Shown here in pieces: positions 23,401 through 33,404 of a stretch of 64,000 nt of DNA. The DNA comes from Cristatella mucedo (Eukaryota > Bryozoa > Phylactolaemata > Cristatellidae): NCBI GenBank assembly GCA_009760855.2, contig WPIO01000097.1, positions 680,001-744,000 of the forward strand. The letters run 5' to 3'. The notes under the pieces are model-generated. The model searched no databases, had not been told where the DNA came from, and saw nothing but the letters and a program-made list of their open reading frames with translations. A program made the position numbers and the translations under genes. Numbering within the stretch: the first letter of the stretch is position 1; each line of letters opens with the position of its first letter.

Positions 23401-24993
23401 TGTTATGCATGCTGACACCGTGGATGTCAGCACTAATCATATGGCCATGCTTCTTTTATAACATACATTAAGCCTAGAGAGAGAGATTAAGTTCTTCGGG
23501 GTGCTAGAAAAATGTATTGTTAGTACTATTATTATTTAATGTCAGCATCAGGGACTGTCTTGGTCGAACGACAAGGAAACAGCTAGCAAATGCATTGGTG
23601 ACAGCTGGACAGACTTAACCTGTAACTCACTTCAACACGAGTCTATCGAAAAGACAAGGGGAGCCCTGTAGCTGATGCACAACTGATCTGCTCAGCTAAT
23701 GCTCGACATCATTGCAGGACGTACGCCAAGCTTCCTGCTCGAGGGGTTCCAGTGCTAGCGCAGAACCAAAGTCAAAAAAAGACAAGTCAGTCAAAAGACA
23801 GTCCTACTTGAATTAATAGAATAAGATAATTAAAAGAATAACTTGGGCAGGACTGACGTCCCCCAGCACTTTCACTGGACCTGCCAAAAGAGACCTCATA
23901 TCACCGAGGAGCATTCAGGACGATTCATCCTATCGAGTATCCAATAAATAAAAAAGGGAGAGGAGGCAGTAAATTGGTGGTTTATAGTGTTTGCCAACTC
24001 TACGAATTCCCCCAGACCCTTCAGCAGCTATGCTTGGTATTTTAGAATATGAGCAAGATTGGTGGAACCGGCGTTTAGACGTGCTGATACACGCAGCGAT
24101 CGGCAGCTTTTGGATTTGGTTACTAATTCTCCGAAATCAAAAGCATTCGGTCGCCTAACAAATATGACTGCAGCCACCAGCCGTTGGAGAAATACAAAAT
24201 TTACTATGAAACCTGCTATAACTCCCAATCGGAAGCTTTCTCATGGCTCTGGGGCAATCGGTTGCCGAGTGGCTACAGTAAGCAATTAATTCTATTGCCT
24301 CAACTAGCAGTAAACTACAAATTCTCTGAAAAAATAAACCACATGTTCAATTTAGAAAAAGTAACGTACCGTCTCGTCGAGGTGTGTATATTCCAATAGG
24401 GTACCGGTACACAAGAGCCTGGTAGTTTGCCGATGACGAGAAACCACTAGAAATTCGAGATAAGACTGTGGTTCAATCAGCAATAATGAAATTTACAAAG
24501 ATGATCGGTAGCACACAGCCGTCAGTGATAATCTCATTCATTTTGGCAAAAAAGTCACCCCATCAGTTACAGACGTAACACACATGATTCGAGCCATAGC
24601 TCCAGGATCAGCCTATCGATCGGTATTCTGCCCAGTAGGCTAGCCATGAGCATAGAATAATGTATCTAAAATGCTAGGCATACTAAAACACAAATGTTTA
24701 CATGCTAATACACATATAACAATAAACTAAAAGTTGACCACATAACTATTTGAATCAAAATAAGTGTTCTTGCAAACAATAACTCAGCCTAAGCAACCAC
24801 TCTAATGCCAAATAATTGAAAGATATACTATTCAATACCAAAAGGCACAGCGAACTACATCGAGCTGCTTTGGTCCAGCGGTCAAGGTACTCGCCCCAAC
24901 CAAGGTCTGGCTGAGGTCATGGGCTCGAGCCCCGAGGCATTTGTGAAGTGCCTGAATAGAGATTTAAGTTCTCTTGTGGGCACTATACAAATG

Positions 24994-25042
<49 letters not shown>

Positions 25043-26987
25043 GTGTTGCATCAGCATAGGGCTGTAATATACTACTCACTCCATACTTAGTATCTGCATA
25101 CCCAGTAGCATTATTTTATATTTGAATAGCACATGATGTGAGAGAAGCGAGCACACAGTTACAAAACTAGGCCACTTGGCTCTAACAGATGCAGTGCATC
25201 CTAATTGAATGATGATAAAACCAACTTACTAGTCATGAGCAAACCTAGTGCAACTCAGAAACTGAAAAATATGTTCCTCAAAATGGGCTCAGCCAGTATA
25301 TCTCCTCAAGAGTCAGCACGAAATCTAGGTGTCCTGTTCCCAAGTGATCTTTAACTGGACAACCACATCAGATCCACAATCAACTCTGCCTACTTTCAGA
25401 TATGTAGCGTTGCAAAAATTTGGGCCTGCTGAGACATGGATACTACATCAAGCTCATCCATGCATGTGTGATATCTTGTCTCGACTTTTGTCACCCACTA
25501 CTTGCAGATCTACACGGCTATACAATCAGGTACTTACAGTTAGAGCAAAACTCTGCAGCTACACTTGTCTGTTGTGGACTTTAAAGTTGCCACATCACAC
25601 CACTTCTCGCCAACCTGCACTGGCTTCCTATCAAGCAGCGTATCGACCTCAAGGTTTTGTCACTCACTTTTAGGTCCCTTCATTCTCTTGCTCCACCCTA
25701 CCAATCAGAACGTACTACACAACAAGGCTAAGCACAGTACCACCCACTCTTCTGACTCAAATCGCTTGGCTGTGCGTCGAACCAAGTTCAAATCTTCTGG
25801 AGACAGCCTCTTAAGTTCGTATGCTATGTATCTACATATATCTGTCTATAACTCGACAAAGCCAGAACGACTAACTGTTACCCATACCACCACATCATGC
25901 AGAGCACACAAGTTGATGCAGGAGACCCTGACATCAATGCATAATATAAATCTCAGCTCATGCAAAACCTTTGGTATGTTCGACTCCGCAAGCACTGAAA
26001 CGGTAACAGGATAATGCAAGCAGGAAACCCAATCCAATGAAAAAACAATTATACATAAACAGTAAAGTCTCCAAGTGTAGCCAGCCATTACCTCTGAACC
26101 TGTGCAAGATTGTTAATATCACTCTCCAGTGACTGCAGCACAATAAAGAACTTCCTCTTGAGGTTCCTACAGTTACAACAACCAACCCTAGAGCATACTG
26201 GTATAATAATAACAATAATATACTGAGTACCAAACCAGTAGCTTGAAAGTGTTCAACAGCTAGAGAAACAGAGAAGCCCTTTATCGATACGTACTTATCA
26301 CCAATAATATTGTACATTTCCAAGAATCCCTTCAGGTGATCCTGGAATGTGACAAAATCACACTTCTTCAAAGTATCAATCATGTGGGGACAGGCGACAG
26401 CCGAATTGCCATGGGCCACCTTCACGTCCTTAACGAAGTCCACTGGATTTTCCAGATCCAGCTGAAGCTCAACGTAGAACGTATCCGACGATATGAACAC
26501 ACTGGCGTGTTTCTGGTTGTATTGCAGCTTTAAGGCTCTGCACAGAGGCTCTATTCTTTCCAAGACATCCGAAAGAGCGGCAGCTCGCATCACACTCTGC
26601 AGTTTTTCCATCGACTGCTGCACAACCGGCATGCTCCTTTGCGTCTTATGTTCCTGGACGACAAATGGTAACAACAGTCTCATCACCCGCATTGGGTGGC
26701 CCCCCCCCCCCCGAAAAAAAAGAAGAAAATACCAGCAGCACGACCATCTCGTCACCACGAAATTCCTGCGATGGAGCATCAGCACTTCGAGCAACTCATC
26801 CTCGCGCTCTCCTTCACACTACCGAGGTCGAGCGGAGAGCTCATTCGACAAGCGCCCGATCGCCACTTACCAACGTAGCCATGCGCATTTGCCGCCCGAA
26901 CTCAAGCCACGGAAGTTGCTGCTGCGTCGACGACTTGCTTTTCGCTCTGAGCCTGTCGACCAGGGCTTGCACGCCGGGATCTTGCAT
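10566..26987 (-). CDS. MED1: Mediator complex subunit 1
   Basis: MED1 is the Mediator subunit that nuclear receptors and other activators contact to recruit RNA polymerase II. Twelve coding exons on the minus strand join in phase to ~1,806 residues (human ~1,580). The N-terminal ~530 residues form the MED1 domain: SDTFYVELQL, DVKVAHG, LTYFLTPYDL, TSANSVSLTAVFILKL, LPGQEHGYF, HPTHVPKVL and SIPITMRA match the family in order. The C-terminal half is a disordered Ala/Gly/Ser/Pro-rich region with three LXXLL boxes (LASLL ~702, LTDLL ~729, LANLL ~910). It also has an AVIDKL motif near 1389, Lys-rich stretches, and an acidic end (DDELMDEA) like that of vertebrate MED1. Start: ATG at 26987; an in-frame ATG at 27041 is an alternative. 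Confidence 0.95.
14858..15051 (-). CDS. MED1: MED1 exon 11
   Basis: It encodes LQWTPANLSVAVEFDLSELV, then HLKCKITS and QDDNATRAFQR, which align with the MED1 segment ending in VVQR. The donor is gtgcgt. The acceptor may be at 15051/15052 or six bases further in; both keep frame. Confidence 0.85.
15345..15445 (-). CDS. MED1: MED1 exon 10
   Basis: It encodes STCHRLEVTVVSLNLINVTF and EDPLEHSLS, matching the FEVCPLSESRFSVSF region of the family. The acceptor is 'gctttccctccag'. The donor gtagtt was chosen because it keeps phase 0 with exon 11; gtacgg five bases earlier is the alternative. Confidence 0.78.
15446..15600 (-). other. MED1: GC-AG intron of MED1
   Basis: The donor reads CCAG|gcaagt, a near-consensus GC 5' splice site, and the acceptor is ccctccag. 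Only this donor leaves one base (G), as the next exon requires, and it gives the conserved junction SVKP|EPSTC. No GT donor in range fits the phase. Confidence 0.75.
15601..15790 (-). CDS. MED1: MED1 exon 9
   Basis: It encodes SLPGQEHGYFVNEPADDTLK and then IPFSHPTHVPKVLMLLRQQA, aligning with ALPGQQHCYFL and the FQHPGRVPLIL segment of MED1. The acceptor is 'gtttttag'; the donor is GC (see the intron entry). Confidence 0.93.
15957..16130 (+). repeat. tRNA-derived SINE, family B
   Basis: A decayed tRNA-like head ('ggttaaggtgcttgc', 'gaggcacatgtgaagcgcctg') is joined to the shared tail 'gatagagatttagttctc'. It lies in MED1 intron 8. Confidence 0.7.
16655..17075 (+). repeat. unknown ~420-bp interspersed repeat, copy 1
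   Basis: From 'caaagacatgaccaaggcc' to the GC-rich 'gtgcatcggggtgcag', this matches 22715-23115 nearly base for base apart from small indels. No ORF and no recognised family. Both copies are in MED1 introns, in the same orientation. Confidence 0.8.
17281..17399 (-). CDS. MED1: MED1 exon 8
   Basis: It encodes AIPVVDKSELRPFMDLVLNR and ends KAKEYVLYV, which leads straight into SLPGQEHGYF. The acceptor is 'gctcttctgcag' and the donor is gtaaga. The phase agrees with both neighbours. Confidence 0.92.
18145..18392 (-). repeat. tRNA-derived SINE, family C, with intact B box
   Basis: On the minus strand, the head carries an A-box-like 'tggcgcactaggtaag' and a perfect B box GGTTCGAATCC. The conserved body (gggcaatcctatattgcc) and end follow. 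It is joined at 18145-18215 to a (TTA)n tail with the shared 'tttgtacag...' sequence. This is the best-preserved member of the family here. Confidence 0.85.
19185..19315 (+). repeat. unknown ~125-bp repeat, copy 1 of 3
   Basis: It runs from 'taatgtatctccgtcag' to 'ctttcggtacgcattcggtagccaaca'. Related copies are at 30838-30968 and 42313-42440. No tRNA boxes or ORF seen. Confidence 0.75.
19335..19402 (-). repeat. LINE/SINE 3' tail relic
   Basis: Shared tail in reverse: 'aataatacatttttgtatagtgcc' then 'aaatctctttctagacac'. Confidence 0.65.
19708..19832 (-). CDS. MED1: MED1 exon 7
   Basis: It encodes LPVFAALTSANSVSLTAVFI and LKLNKPMPITREI, matching the highly conserved SITSANSVDLPACFFLKF block of MED1. 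The acceptor is 'tacttgccag' and the donor is gtaaga. Confidence 0.95.
20093..20210 (-). CDS. MED1: MED1 exon 6
   Basis: It encodes KERGIGLSATVGIEQSAALH and QLQTIPLMSITRPGEGK, aligning with SRSLGMNASVTIEG and KLPIAPLIMG. The acceptor is 'cttcacccag' and the donor is gtaagc. The phase fits on both sides. Confidence 0.93.
20545..20640 (+). repeat. LINE/SINE 3' tail relic
   Basis: It carries 'tgtctagaaagatttaagac', 'tagggcactatagaaatg' and a short TTA run. Confidence 0.6.
21877..21963 (-). CDS. MED1: MED1 exon 5
   Basis: It encodes LPLRLTYFLTPYDLVNEQTK and EILPFNID, matching MNLKYYVSPSDLL of the family. The acceptor is 'gttttttag' and the donor is gtataa. A C-rich run (21795-21805) follows in the intron. 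Confidence 0.9.
22715..23115 (+). repeat. unknown ~420-bp interspersed repeat, copy 2
   Basis: Second copy of the repeat at 16655-17075. Shared landmarks are 'caaagacatgaccaa', 'catctgac.atcactgatcacgaatatcccatgct' and 'gtgcgatgggctatttagct'. Confidence 0.8.
23320..23545 (+). repeat. LINE 3' UTR fragment
   Basis: Sense-orientation LINE tail: 'gtgcttatgcctgctgac', 'gagagagattaagttctt' and a terminal ATT-rich run. 5'-truncated. Confidence 0.75.
24370..24446 (-). CDS. MED1: MED1 exon 4
   Basis: It encodes FSSSANYQALVYRYPIGIYT and PRRD, aligning with the VGYLTPRSGG segment. The acceptor is 'gaatttctag' and the donor is gtacgt. At 77 bp it is small, but its phase (2/1 in, 1/2 out) matches exons 3 and 5. 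Confidence 0.9.
24866..25042 (+). repeat. tRNA-derived SINE, family B, with (AT)n tail
   Basis: The tRNA-like head 'tggtccagcggtcaaggtact...gggctcgagcccc' contains A and B box analogues. It is followed by the stem-loop tail 'gtgcctgaatagagattt' and a long (AT)n run. Confidence 0.85.
25205..25835 (+). repeat. degenerate LINE (RT C-terminal half)
   Basis: Broken frames follow the LINE ORF order: [14 protein letters not shown](P), SARNLGV, 'LLGPFILLLHPTN', SGDSLLSSYA. Several stops and frameshifts; a diverged subfamily in MED1 intron 3. Confidence 0.8.
26092..26166 (-). CDS. MED1: MED1 exon 3
   Basis: It encodes LKRKFFIVLQSLESDINNLA then QVQ, matching the LKTKMYLALQSLEQDL helix. The acceptor is 'aactgtag' and the donor is gtaatg. 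Confidence 0.93.
26295..26653 (-). CDS. MED1: MED1 exon 2
   Basis: It encodes EHKTQRSMPVVQQSMEKLQS onward through SSDTFYVELQLDLENPVDF, DVKVAHG and DHLKGFLEMYNI, the core of the N-terminal MED1 domain. The acceptor is 'tcgtccag' and the donor is gtacgt. Confidence 0.95.
26871..26987 (-). CDS. MED1: MED1 first coding exon
   Basis: It encodes MQDPGVQALVDRLRAKSKSS and LPWLEFGRQMRMATL, corresponding to the helical start of MED1 (LLERLHAKF...PWSETIKLVRQVM). The donor is gtaagt. ATG at 26987 is preferred because homology begins there; ATG at 27041 adds 18 residues. Confidence 0.88.
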
Positions 26988-27520
26988 CTCTCCGTCTCGC
27001 AATGTGCGGAGCCTGCAGAGAGCGCCGAGTGAGACGCGCACCGAGCGGCGGCCGGCGAGGACTTGGAGCGCGCCGTCGCTCGCACGTCGCTAGAACGGCC
27101 GCGCGCCGCTACAAGGCGACGTGCCGGCCAGCTACAGGGGCAGTAGCTAGCGGCGAGGCTATCTATGATCGAGACAAAAGAAATTTAAAAAGAAAAGTCT
27201 GTAACGCCTAGAAAAAACCGTGAGGACGGTGAAGCACCTGAACCGTGAGACCGACTGGCGACCTCGTCCGCGTGCGCGAAGAAATGCGGCCCGGCATCGG
27301 GAACGGTTGCGGCGGCCTCACTTTCGAACTCGGAAACCAGGACGGCGATGCCGCGCGCGCGAGCTGAGTCACACACAAAATAGGAGACCCGTCGGCGATT
27401 CGGCGAGCTCCGACGATACGGTCTCTCTCGCGGCTCACTGGCCTACTCTTTTCCGACTGTTTTGAAAAACTAGCCTGAAGAGGCGAACCGGATGAGCTCT
27501 CGGACCTGGTACCCACCTAC
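26988..27520 (-). promoter_or_regulatory. CpG-rich 5' region of MED1 (probable promoter and 5' UTR)
   Basis: CpG density rises sharply (cgcgcgcgagctgag, gccgcgcgccgct, ggacgg...cggcg) just upstream of the MED1 start, in an otherwise AT-richer landscape. No TATA box at a convincing distance. Inferred from composition and position only. Confidence 0.45.
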
Positions 27521-28040
27521 CGCGGCGCCACACCGTGTTAAAAACGATGAAGTGCAATTGGCGTAAGCACACGAGTCTTTTCCTTCATGCGCATGCTGCG
27601 CAGCCCGTATCCGAGAATGTAAAGCTCGAATCAGCTCAGCAGTAGGCGCACACAAGAGAGGCAGGCAACCGGTCGGCAAACCGGAAGCCTTTCTAGCCGC
27701 CCAATAGCGTACTCGCTGCTAGCAGCTGCTTTTTATTACCTCCGAGGCTCACCGACGCTGTGGAGCTATCCTAGCCCACCCCCCGGTGGTTTGCTGTGCG
27801 CAACGGTTGCTTCGGCTAATACGCACGGCGTTGAAAGGCGTTCAGTCAGGCGAAAGCAATCACCAAAAATGGGGTTGCCTTGCCTCGTTTTGCTGGCCCG
27901 GTCCAATTGCCAAGCATGCGCTGTCTTGCCTGCAGACTCGGCCACCTCGAACGTTCTGTTTGGCTCGCCCTCAAAGGTGTGTCTAAATGTATGTACGGCG
28001 TAAACAACAACTTAGACGAAACAGGAAGATCCGTACCCTT
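27521..28040. other. intergenic, nothing recognised
   Basis: Short open frames exist on both strands but show no recognisable domain, splice context or repeat. Confidence 0.4.
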
Positions 28041-28044
28041 ATGA

Positions 28045-28385
28045 TGTTGCTGATGCCGTCGCCACAACCTTTGGTGGCTCTTCGGCACGCAGTCATGGGT
28101 TCGAGGCCTGCATTTGGGGCAATTGCATTCTGTATTGCCCACTGCAAGCGCTAGTGGTGGCCGTTAAGGCTTTTTTACCACTCTGTAAATAAGGATGTTG
28201 AAAAAAATACCTGTTAAATTGCCCCTGGTCTCACCCCAGGGGTCAAGTGCTTCCTCCACACAACCCAAGTCATGGATTTGAGTCCTGCAGTGGGCAATCC
28301 CTTATTGCCCACTGCAGCAAGCGATTACGATAGCCATGGAGGCTCTTCTCCCGCTACATAAATATGGGTGCTAAACCAGTGAATC
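28045..28385 (+). repeat. two tandem family C tRNA-SINE copies
   Basis: Copy 1 (~28045-28205) and copy 2 (~28225-28385) each carry a B-box-like block (gggttcgaggcc; ggatttgagtcc), the 'attgcccactgcaagc' body and an end near 'tgttaaa' or 'gctaaaccag'. Head-to-tail arrangement. Confidence 0.8.
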
Positions 28386-28489
28386 TTGTTACAACCTCTC
28401 AGGATAACGTCTTCTCGTGCTAGGACTCAGCCATCTCTCTGCCTCGCGAAGCTTCGCTAACCCCTCGGAGCGAAAATTTCATATTTCAT

Positions 28490-28512
28490 ATATATATATA
28501 TATATATATGAA
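28490..28512. repeat. short (AT)n microsatellite
   Basis: A TA run flanked by 'atttcatat' and 'atgaaat', forming a small palindrome. Confidence 0.85.
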
Positions 28513-28514
28513 AT

Positions 28515-29190
28515 ACATAAAAATTCAATTCATATTGTCGTCTTATTTTCGTAGCAGGATACCCGGCGCGCCGCCTCTCAGTGCCTCAGAACTCCCGACA
28601 CCTCCGTAGTAAGTTATATACTTGCTCAGCGGTGCTACGATGGAATGTTTGACGCACCAGTGCGATCGCAGCGAATGTTCATGCAAACCAAATGAAGCCG
28701 CAGATTTATCATATGGCGGAGCAACGCTTAGAACGCTAAATTCTCTTAGAATCAATAGCGAGAGAAGTCGTACCTTATAATGCCTTGATGATAATTCCGT
28801 TCGAATAACTAGCCATATACTCATTCACAACAGATCTTTGCATCCTGCTGATCTCCAGAAGACATCGCCGCTTGCGACTACTGTTAATTCAGCTGTCAAT
28901 TAGTAGCAAGAATAAAAAGAAAAGAGTACTAACGATTGCTAGGTGGTTATACTGAAATAGGTCATACTGAGATTAAAATCCTGAAGAATTGTATTGGTCG
29001 GATTTAGATGGCCAGCATTCCAATATCAGCCTTTTGTGCACGAAGGTTCTCTTGGGTTAATAAACTACGTCAGTTTTTACAGTCGAAAAATGTTGTACAC
29101 AAGTGATTTTGCTCTTTGGATCCCAGATAGGGGAATACTTTTCTGTAATTATTTCGCAGCAATGCTCCCTGATCTCCTCATCAGACCGTG
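28515..29190. other. intergenic, nothing recognised
   Basis: No exon, transposon end or repeat family was recognised in this stretch. Confidence 0.4.
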
Positions 29191-29192
29191 GC

Positions 29193-29289
<97 letters not shown>

Positions 29290-29313
29290 ATATATATTTA
29301 TATATATATATAT
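29193..29313. repeat. compound (CA)n(TA)n(TG)n(TA)n microsatellite
   Basis: A CA tract of about 60 bp is followed by TA units, a TG tract and further TA units. The CA and TG arms are reverse complements flanking a TA core, so the array can form a hairpin or cruciform. Confidence 0.95.
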
Positions 29314-29639
29314 CAGTCTCTTACTGATATCCAGCTTTGGCGCTTGGTATGTCACTGTCATCATAAGTCTTTGCTGCAAGAGTTTCTCAGCAGCAAAACC
29401 CTCACAGCAAGGCTTATCCCGCTAAGCATTGGAAATCTTATTTGTTAATCATGAATTCCAGGGCTTTCGAATCGAAATGGACGAATGGACGACTAGACGA
29501 ATGGAAATGCTGTGAAAAGCAGATGAATGGTTAGCTTGCTGTAAAAGTCGTCTAGTCAGAGGATTTCAGGCTATCAGTCGGAAAAGACGCCCTAGGATCA
29601 GGCGACTCCGCGGGGAGATGCCAATGGAGTAAGCATTCA

Positions 29640-29900
29640 AGGTGGATATGCAAGAGCAAGCGACGAAAAACTTAAAAAGCGAGTGACGGGACCTTGAGGT
29701 CAATGCCATGCTTGATGGGGAGCCAGTGCAGGTCAAAATAGTTTAACGCAGCACCCGCAAAGTTCCCGACAGATAAACCTCGATGCCAAGTTGTGCGTTA
29801 TCTGTAAGCGTCTTATTACGCAGCTGAAAGCTGACCCGCAATTTTCGAGAGTTACGGAAGTCTAGACGCATCTTCACGAATGCACGGACTAACTTTGCTG
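29640..29900 (-). repeat. degenerate LINE fragment
   Basis: Read on the minus strand it resembles the LINE segment LHWLP(V)KQ..DFKVLSL: 'ggggagccagtgcaggtc' and 'accttgaggtcaatgcc' are its antisense forms. Confidence 0.65.
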
Positions 29901-30837
29901 TTAGTTTACTTATGTAAATACGCCTAGCCTTTAGTCATATTGTATAACTGAAAGTGAACAGAGCTCGCTGAGTGGAGCTCATGTAGTAAACGAGTGATCG
30001 CTCACTATCGACACTCAGATTTTGAGCTGAGGCTACAGGAGAGAAGCTGGCTGAGCCAATCTTGCAAGTGAGGCTGTTAAATGTCTGGGTGACACTAAGT
30101 TGATATGTAATTTAATGAACATCGCATTGAAAGCATGGAAAAATTGTGAGCTAGAGTGCTTTGAGTGTAAGTCTTCCACCGGTTAAATGTATTGAATAGT
30201 TACAAGGTTTATTATCATCAAAGTAAATGTACTGGTTAGATGCAAGTTTACCGTATATACACCTCACCATCAAATAGCGAGACTTGGAAAAACATAAAAC
30301 TAACAATTATAAAATCGTGACTAGATACGGCCAAGTGACATCAGAGGAAAATGACATGTTACGTAACACATTCGGTAGTCGGCTTATCAAATACAGCTGA
30401 GAGGCATAGTCGGCTCATAAAAATATCGGAAGGATCAAAAACTTGGTGTTTTTTTAAGTTTAAGTAGCTTCCTGAAGACTACTTTATTTAAGATGTAATG
30501 ACAGAATGTGAATGACTCGGCTGCTCAGTAAGCTTGTAATAGCAAGTGCTTTTAGTCTGGAGTACTTAATGACGCTGTCTTTTATGATGTCACCGACTCC
30601 GGCTTTTATTTTCTAGCCATATTTGAGCGCTACTCCTTTACCCACGTCCACAAACGTCCAACTGGCTAGCCTATGCTTTTCAATTTTTCCTTGCAGCGTC
30701 AGTTGTCAAGGCTTATGTCTACCGAATGCACGCCGCAGACTGCTTGGGCTTCAAATGGCCTCTCTGGAAAGCACCGGCCCGTGACTCGCTGCGTCGCTAT
30801 GTTGGGTTACATATGCGTACACAGTTATAAATCTTGT

Positions 30838-30968
30838 AATTTAGTGTAATGTATCTCCGTCTATAACTCTGCAAAGTTGCTAAGACTACGTGCATGTTAT
30901 GCAGGACATTTTTTCATAGCGCTCTCGAAGCCCAAGTGTCTTTCGGTACGCATTAGGTAGCCAACAGA
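30838..30968 (+). repeat. unknown ~125-bp repeat, copy 2 of 3
   Basis: Related to 19185-19315: 'gtaatgtatctccgtctataactctgcaaag' through 'tttcggtacgcattaggtagccaaca'. Confidence 0.75.
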
Positions 30969-30999
30969 CTTCATCTCACACAGAAAAGAGAAAGTGAGA

Positions 31000-31250
31000 A
31001 ACCATAGCAGAGTCAAGAGAGCAGTCGAGGTAGTGATAGCACTTTTTTAGCAGCTCAAGTGAATTCCGCAGTCTAGGACCTGCCGTTAAAAAGCCTCTAT
31101 CGCCAATGGTCTTTAAGAAAAGGAACAAAACAGCTAATCTATTGTCCATTGAGGACCTGAGGGCACGACGAGGCTGAAACTGGTGCAGCAGTTCAGCTAG
31201 GTATGAAGGAGCCGAGCCGTGGCGGGCCTTGTGGGTAAGATCTTCTCCTC
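31000..31250 (-). repeat. LINE C-terminal fragment, second subfamily
   Basis: The minus-strand translation gives THKARHGSAPSYLAELLHQF and RRALRSSM, the typical C-terminal block of CR1/L2-like ORF2. It is a different subfamily from the copy at 2193. Confidence 0.75.
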
Positions 31251-31379
31251 AAGTCCACAAAACCACCGGAAAAGACCGTAAGCCTTTCTTGTTAGCATAT
31301 GTTGGATGCCTTGACCTAGCTCCGTTAGAAATGCCTAAGCTCGTGCGCCGCTATTTAAGTGAATAAATATGAATACATA

Positions 31380-31670
31380 AATATAATTCATTTGTCTAGC
31401 GCCCTAAGAGAACTCAACCTTTATTCAGGCGCTTAACATATGCCAAGGGGCTCGACCCCACGACCTCGGCCAGATCTTGATCGGAGCGAGTACCTTAACC
31501 ACCGGGCCAAACCGGCTCGGCAAAAAATAAAAAATATAATTCATTTGTATAGCGCCCCAAGAGAACTTAATCTCTATTCAGGCGCTCTTCACATATGTTG
31601 TGCGCCTCGAGCCCTCGAGCCAGAACTTGGCCGGGGCAAGCGCCTTATTGAATCAGCTTACTTTACCTTT
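31380..31670 (-). repeat. two tandem family B tRNA-SINE copies, reversed
   Basis: Each copy shows the reversed tail 'ttcatttgt.tagcgccc.aagagaact.aa' followed by the reversed head (gggctcgaccccacgacctcgg; ctcgagccagaacttggcc). Copies at ~31380-31520 and ~31535-31670. Confidence 0.8.
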
Positions 31671-31889
31671 CCTTTTACTTTACTAGAAGTATGAATGAAT
31701 ATAATAACATTACTACCTCGAGCCGAAGATCAATAGGCGTAGCGAAAATCCTGCGGCAGTTAAGTGAGTATAGAATGGGTAGGAGCGAAGGAAGATTTTA
31801 AAGAAAATTTGCTTAATTTGAGAGCGAGAGAAGATAACGCTGCATTAGATATTCGGAAGTGAGGCCACACCCTTGGACCCTACATAGCA

Positions 31890-31985
31890 AAAGTATCCGG
31901 TGCCAACGGTCTCAAAAGGCATCTGATCTGAGAGGACCTGAGGGCGTAAGCAGGTTTGTGCAGCAGCCGTAGCCATAGATGGCTT
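31890..31985 (-). repeat. LINE C-terminal scrap
   Basis: 'gagaggacctgagggcg' and 'tttgtgcagcagcc' resemble the reversed LINE block at 31000-31250. Confidence 0.45.
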
Positions 31986-32149
31986 TGCGAATGCTCATCA
32001 TTCATTGACGTCAAGCAGAATTTCGCATGTACCTAGAAGCATCCGGATGTAACACAGTTTATATCGACCCTGCAAGAACAGCAAAAGTTATTGGAACAGC
32101 GGATCATGATATTTTTTTATATAAAAACAGATTTGACACCCTAGAAGAC

Positions 32150-32325
32150 TTACATGCTGACCCTATGCATGTCACCCCTAACCGTGTTATTCTTGTTGTT
32201 TATTGGACATGCTACCACTGACCATTCGATCATGTTTCCTTTTCAGCAAATGTTAAGTACCTAGAGAGAGATTGTATTCAACGAGGGCGCTTTATCGAGT
32301 GCATTATTTTTATTATTTTTAAGAG
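32150..32325 (+). repeat. LINE 3' tail fragment
   Basis: 'catgctgaccctatgcatgtcacccctaacc' and 'gtacctagagagagatt' followed by a TTATTT run match the LINE 3' UTR. Confidence 0.8.
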
Positions 32326-33404
32326 TTGAACGAATGTGCTGGGAAAGGGCGTGGCTGAAGCTCCGTCGTTCTGATGGAGTAGTCAACTGGGTGATTCTCG
32401 AGAGGGAAACGCCGGCGACAGCAAACGTTGACATGATCTTCCTGACACGTGACTGTTCTGAAAGTTTGAAGCTCTAACAGCACACTAGCGACGACACGGT
32501 GTACTCGGCTGACGCTCGCAGCGAAACAGCAACAGGGCGTGGCCGTTCTTCCCTCCGTCTGCGTTCCAACTACGTTCGGTCTCTCTCTACGTTCTCTCTC
32601 TAACTCTATGTTCGGTCTCTCCTGCCCGCTCGTCCAGTCTCTGCTGGTTGATGGACAGCGGCTGCGTGCCGGCTCTTGCACCTACGCTACGTGCAACAGC
32701 TAATCCATGGTAGGTTAGAGGACGACAGCTGCATACGGCCCTTCGTTCAAGCCCAAGTTCTTCCGCCACCGAATATCTTTTCTCGGTTTATTCACAACTC
32801 CTGGAGCCTTTCCAACTAAGACCGTGTAGAGGCGAAACGCTCGAGCTGCCTCCTAAAGCCAAGGACTAAGGCAACGTACTAGACGAACCAGAATAAGACA
32901 GCCGATGCATCGTTCGCTGCTCCTGAGTTGTAGCGATCGGGAACCGGATGTGTTCTTATATGTGCGTTGGCGGTGGACAGATCCAAGTCATTTAATAAGG
33001 ATTGCCTGCATTCGAGTCGAGGGGAGTTTCGGCGGCGGCTCAGCGCCGCCTGGCAGTTCAGTTGTGCTACAACAGTCGTTGTATGAAATGGCTAATGCAG
33101 TACCTACGAAATATTCTGTGGTGGTCGGACTGGAGTTCTCTTTCGTGCTTTGGCGCTGCCCCAACAAGTCCCTGGCACGCTTGAAGGCTCGCAGTTGTGT
33201 TGGTAGTAGTCGTGAGTCGTAAAGCATACGTACCGTTACGAGCGCTCTGTTTGTGGCCTGAGGACTTGAGTGCAGAAGCCGCTAAACCATGCTTGTAACA
33301 TTTGATGTCGGAATCGTTGAATAATCGCCGAGCAGTCGTCTCGTCTCAGTCTCATTGCTCGTGATTGTATCGATAAATGTTGTGCCTGTAAAACGTGCTT
33401 GTCC

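Noticed and set aside
29103-29448. His-Thr / Cys-Val repeat proteins
   Set aside because: Products of the CA/TG/TA microsatellite only.
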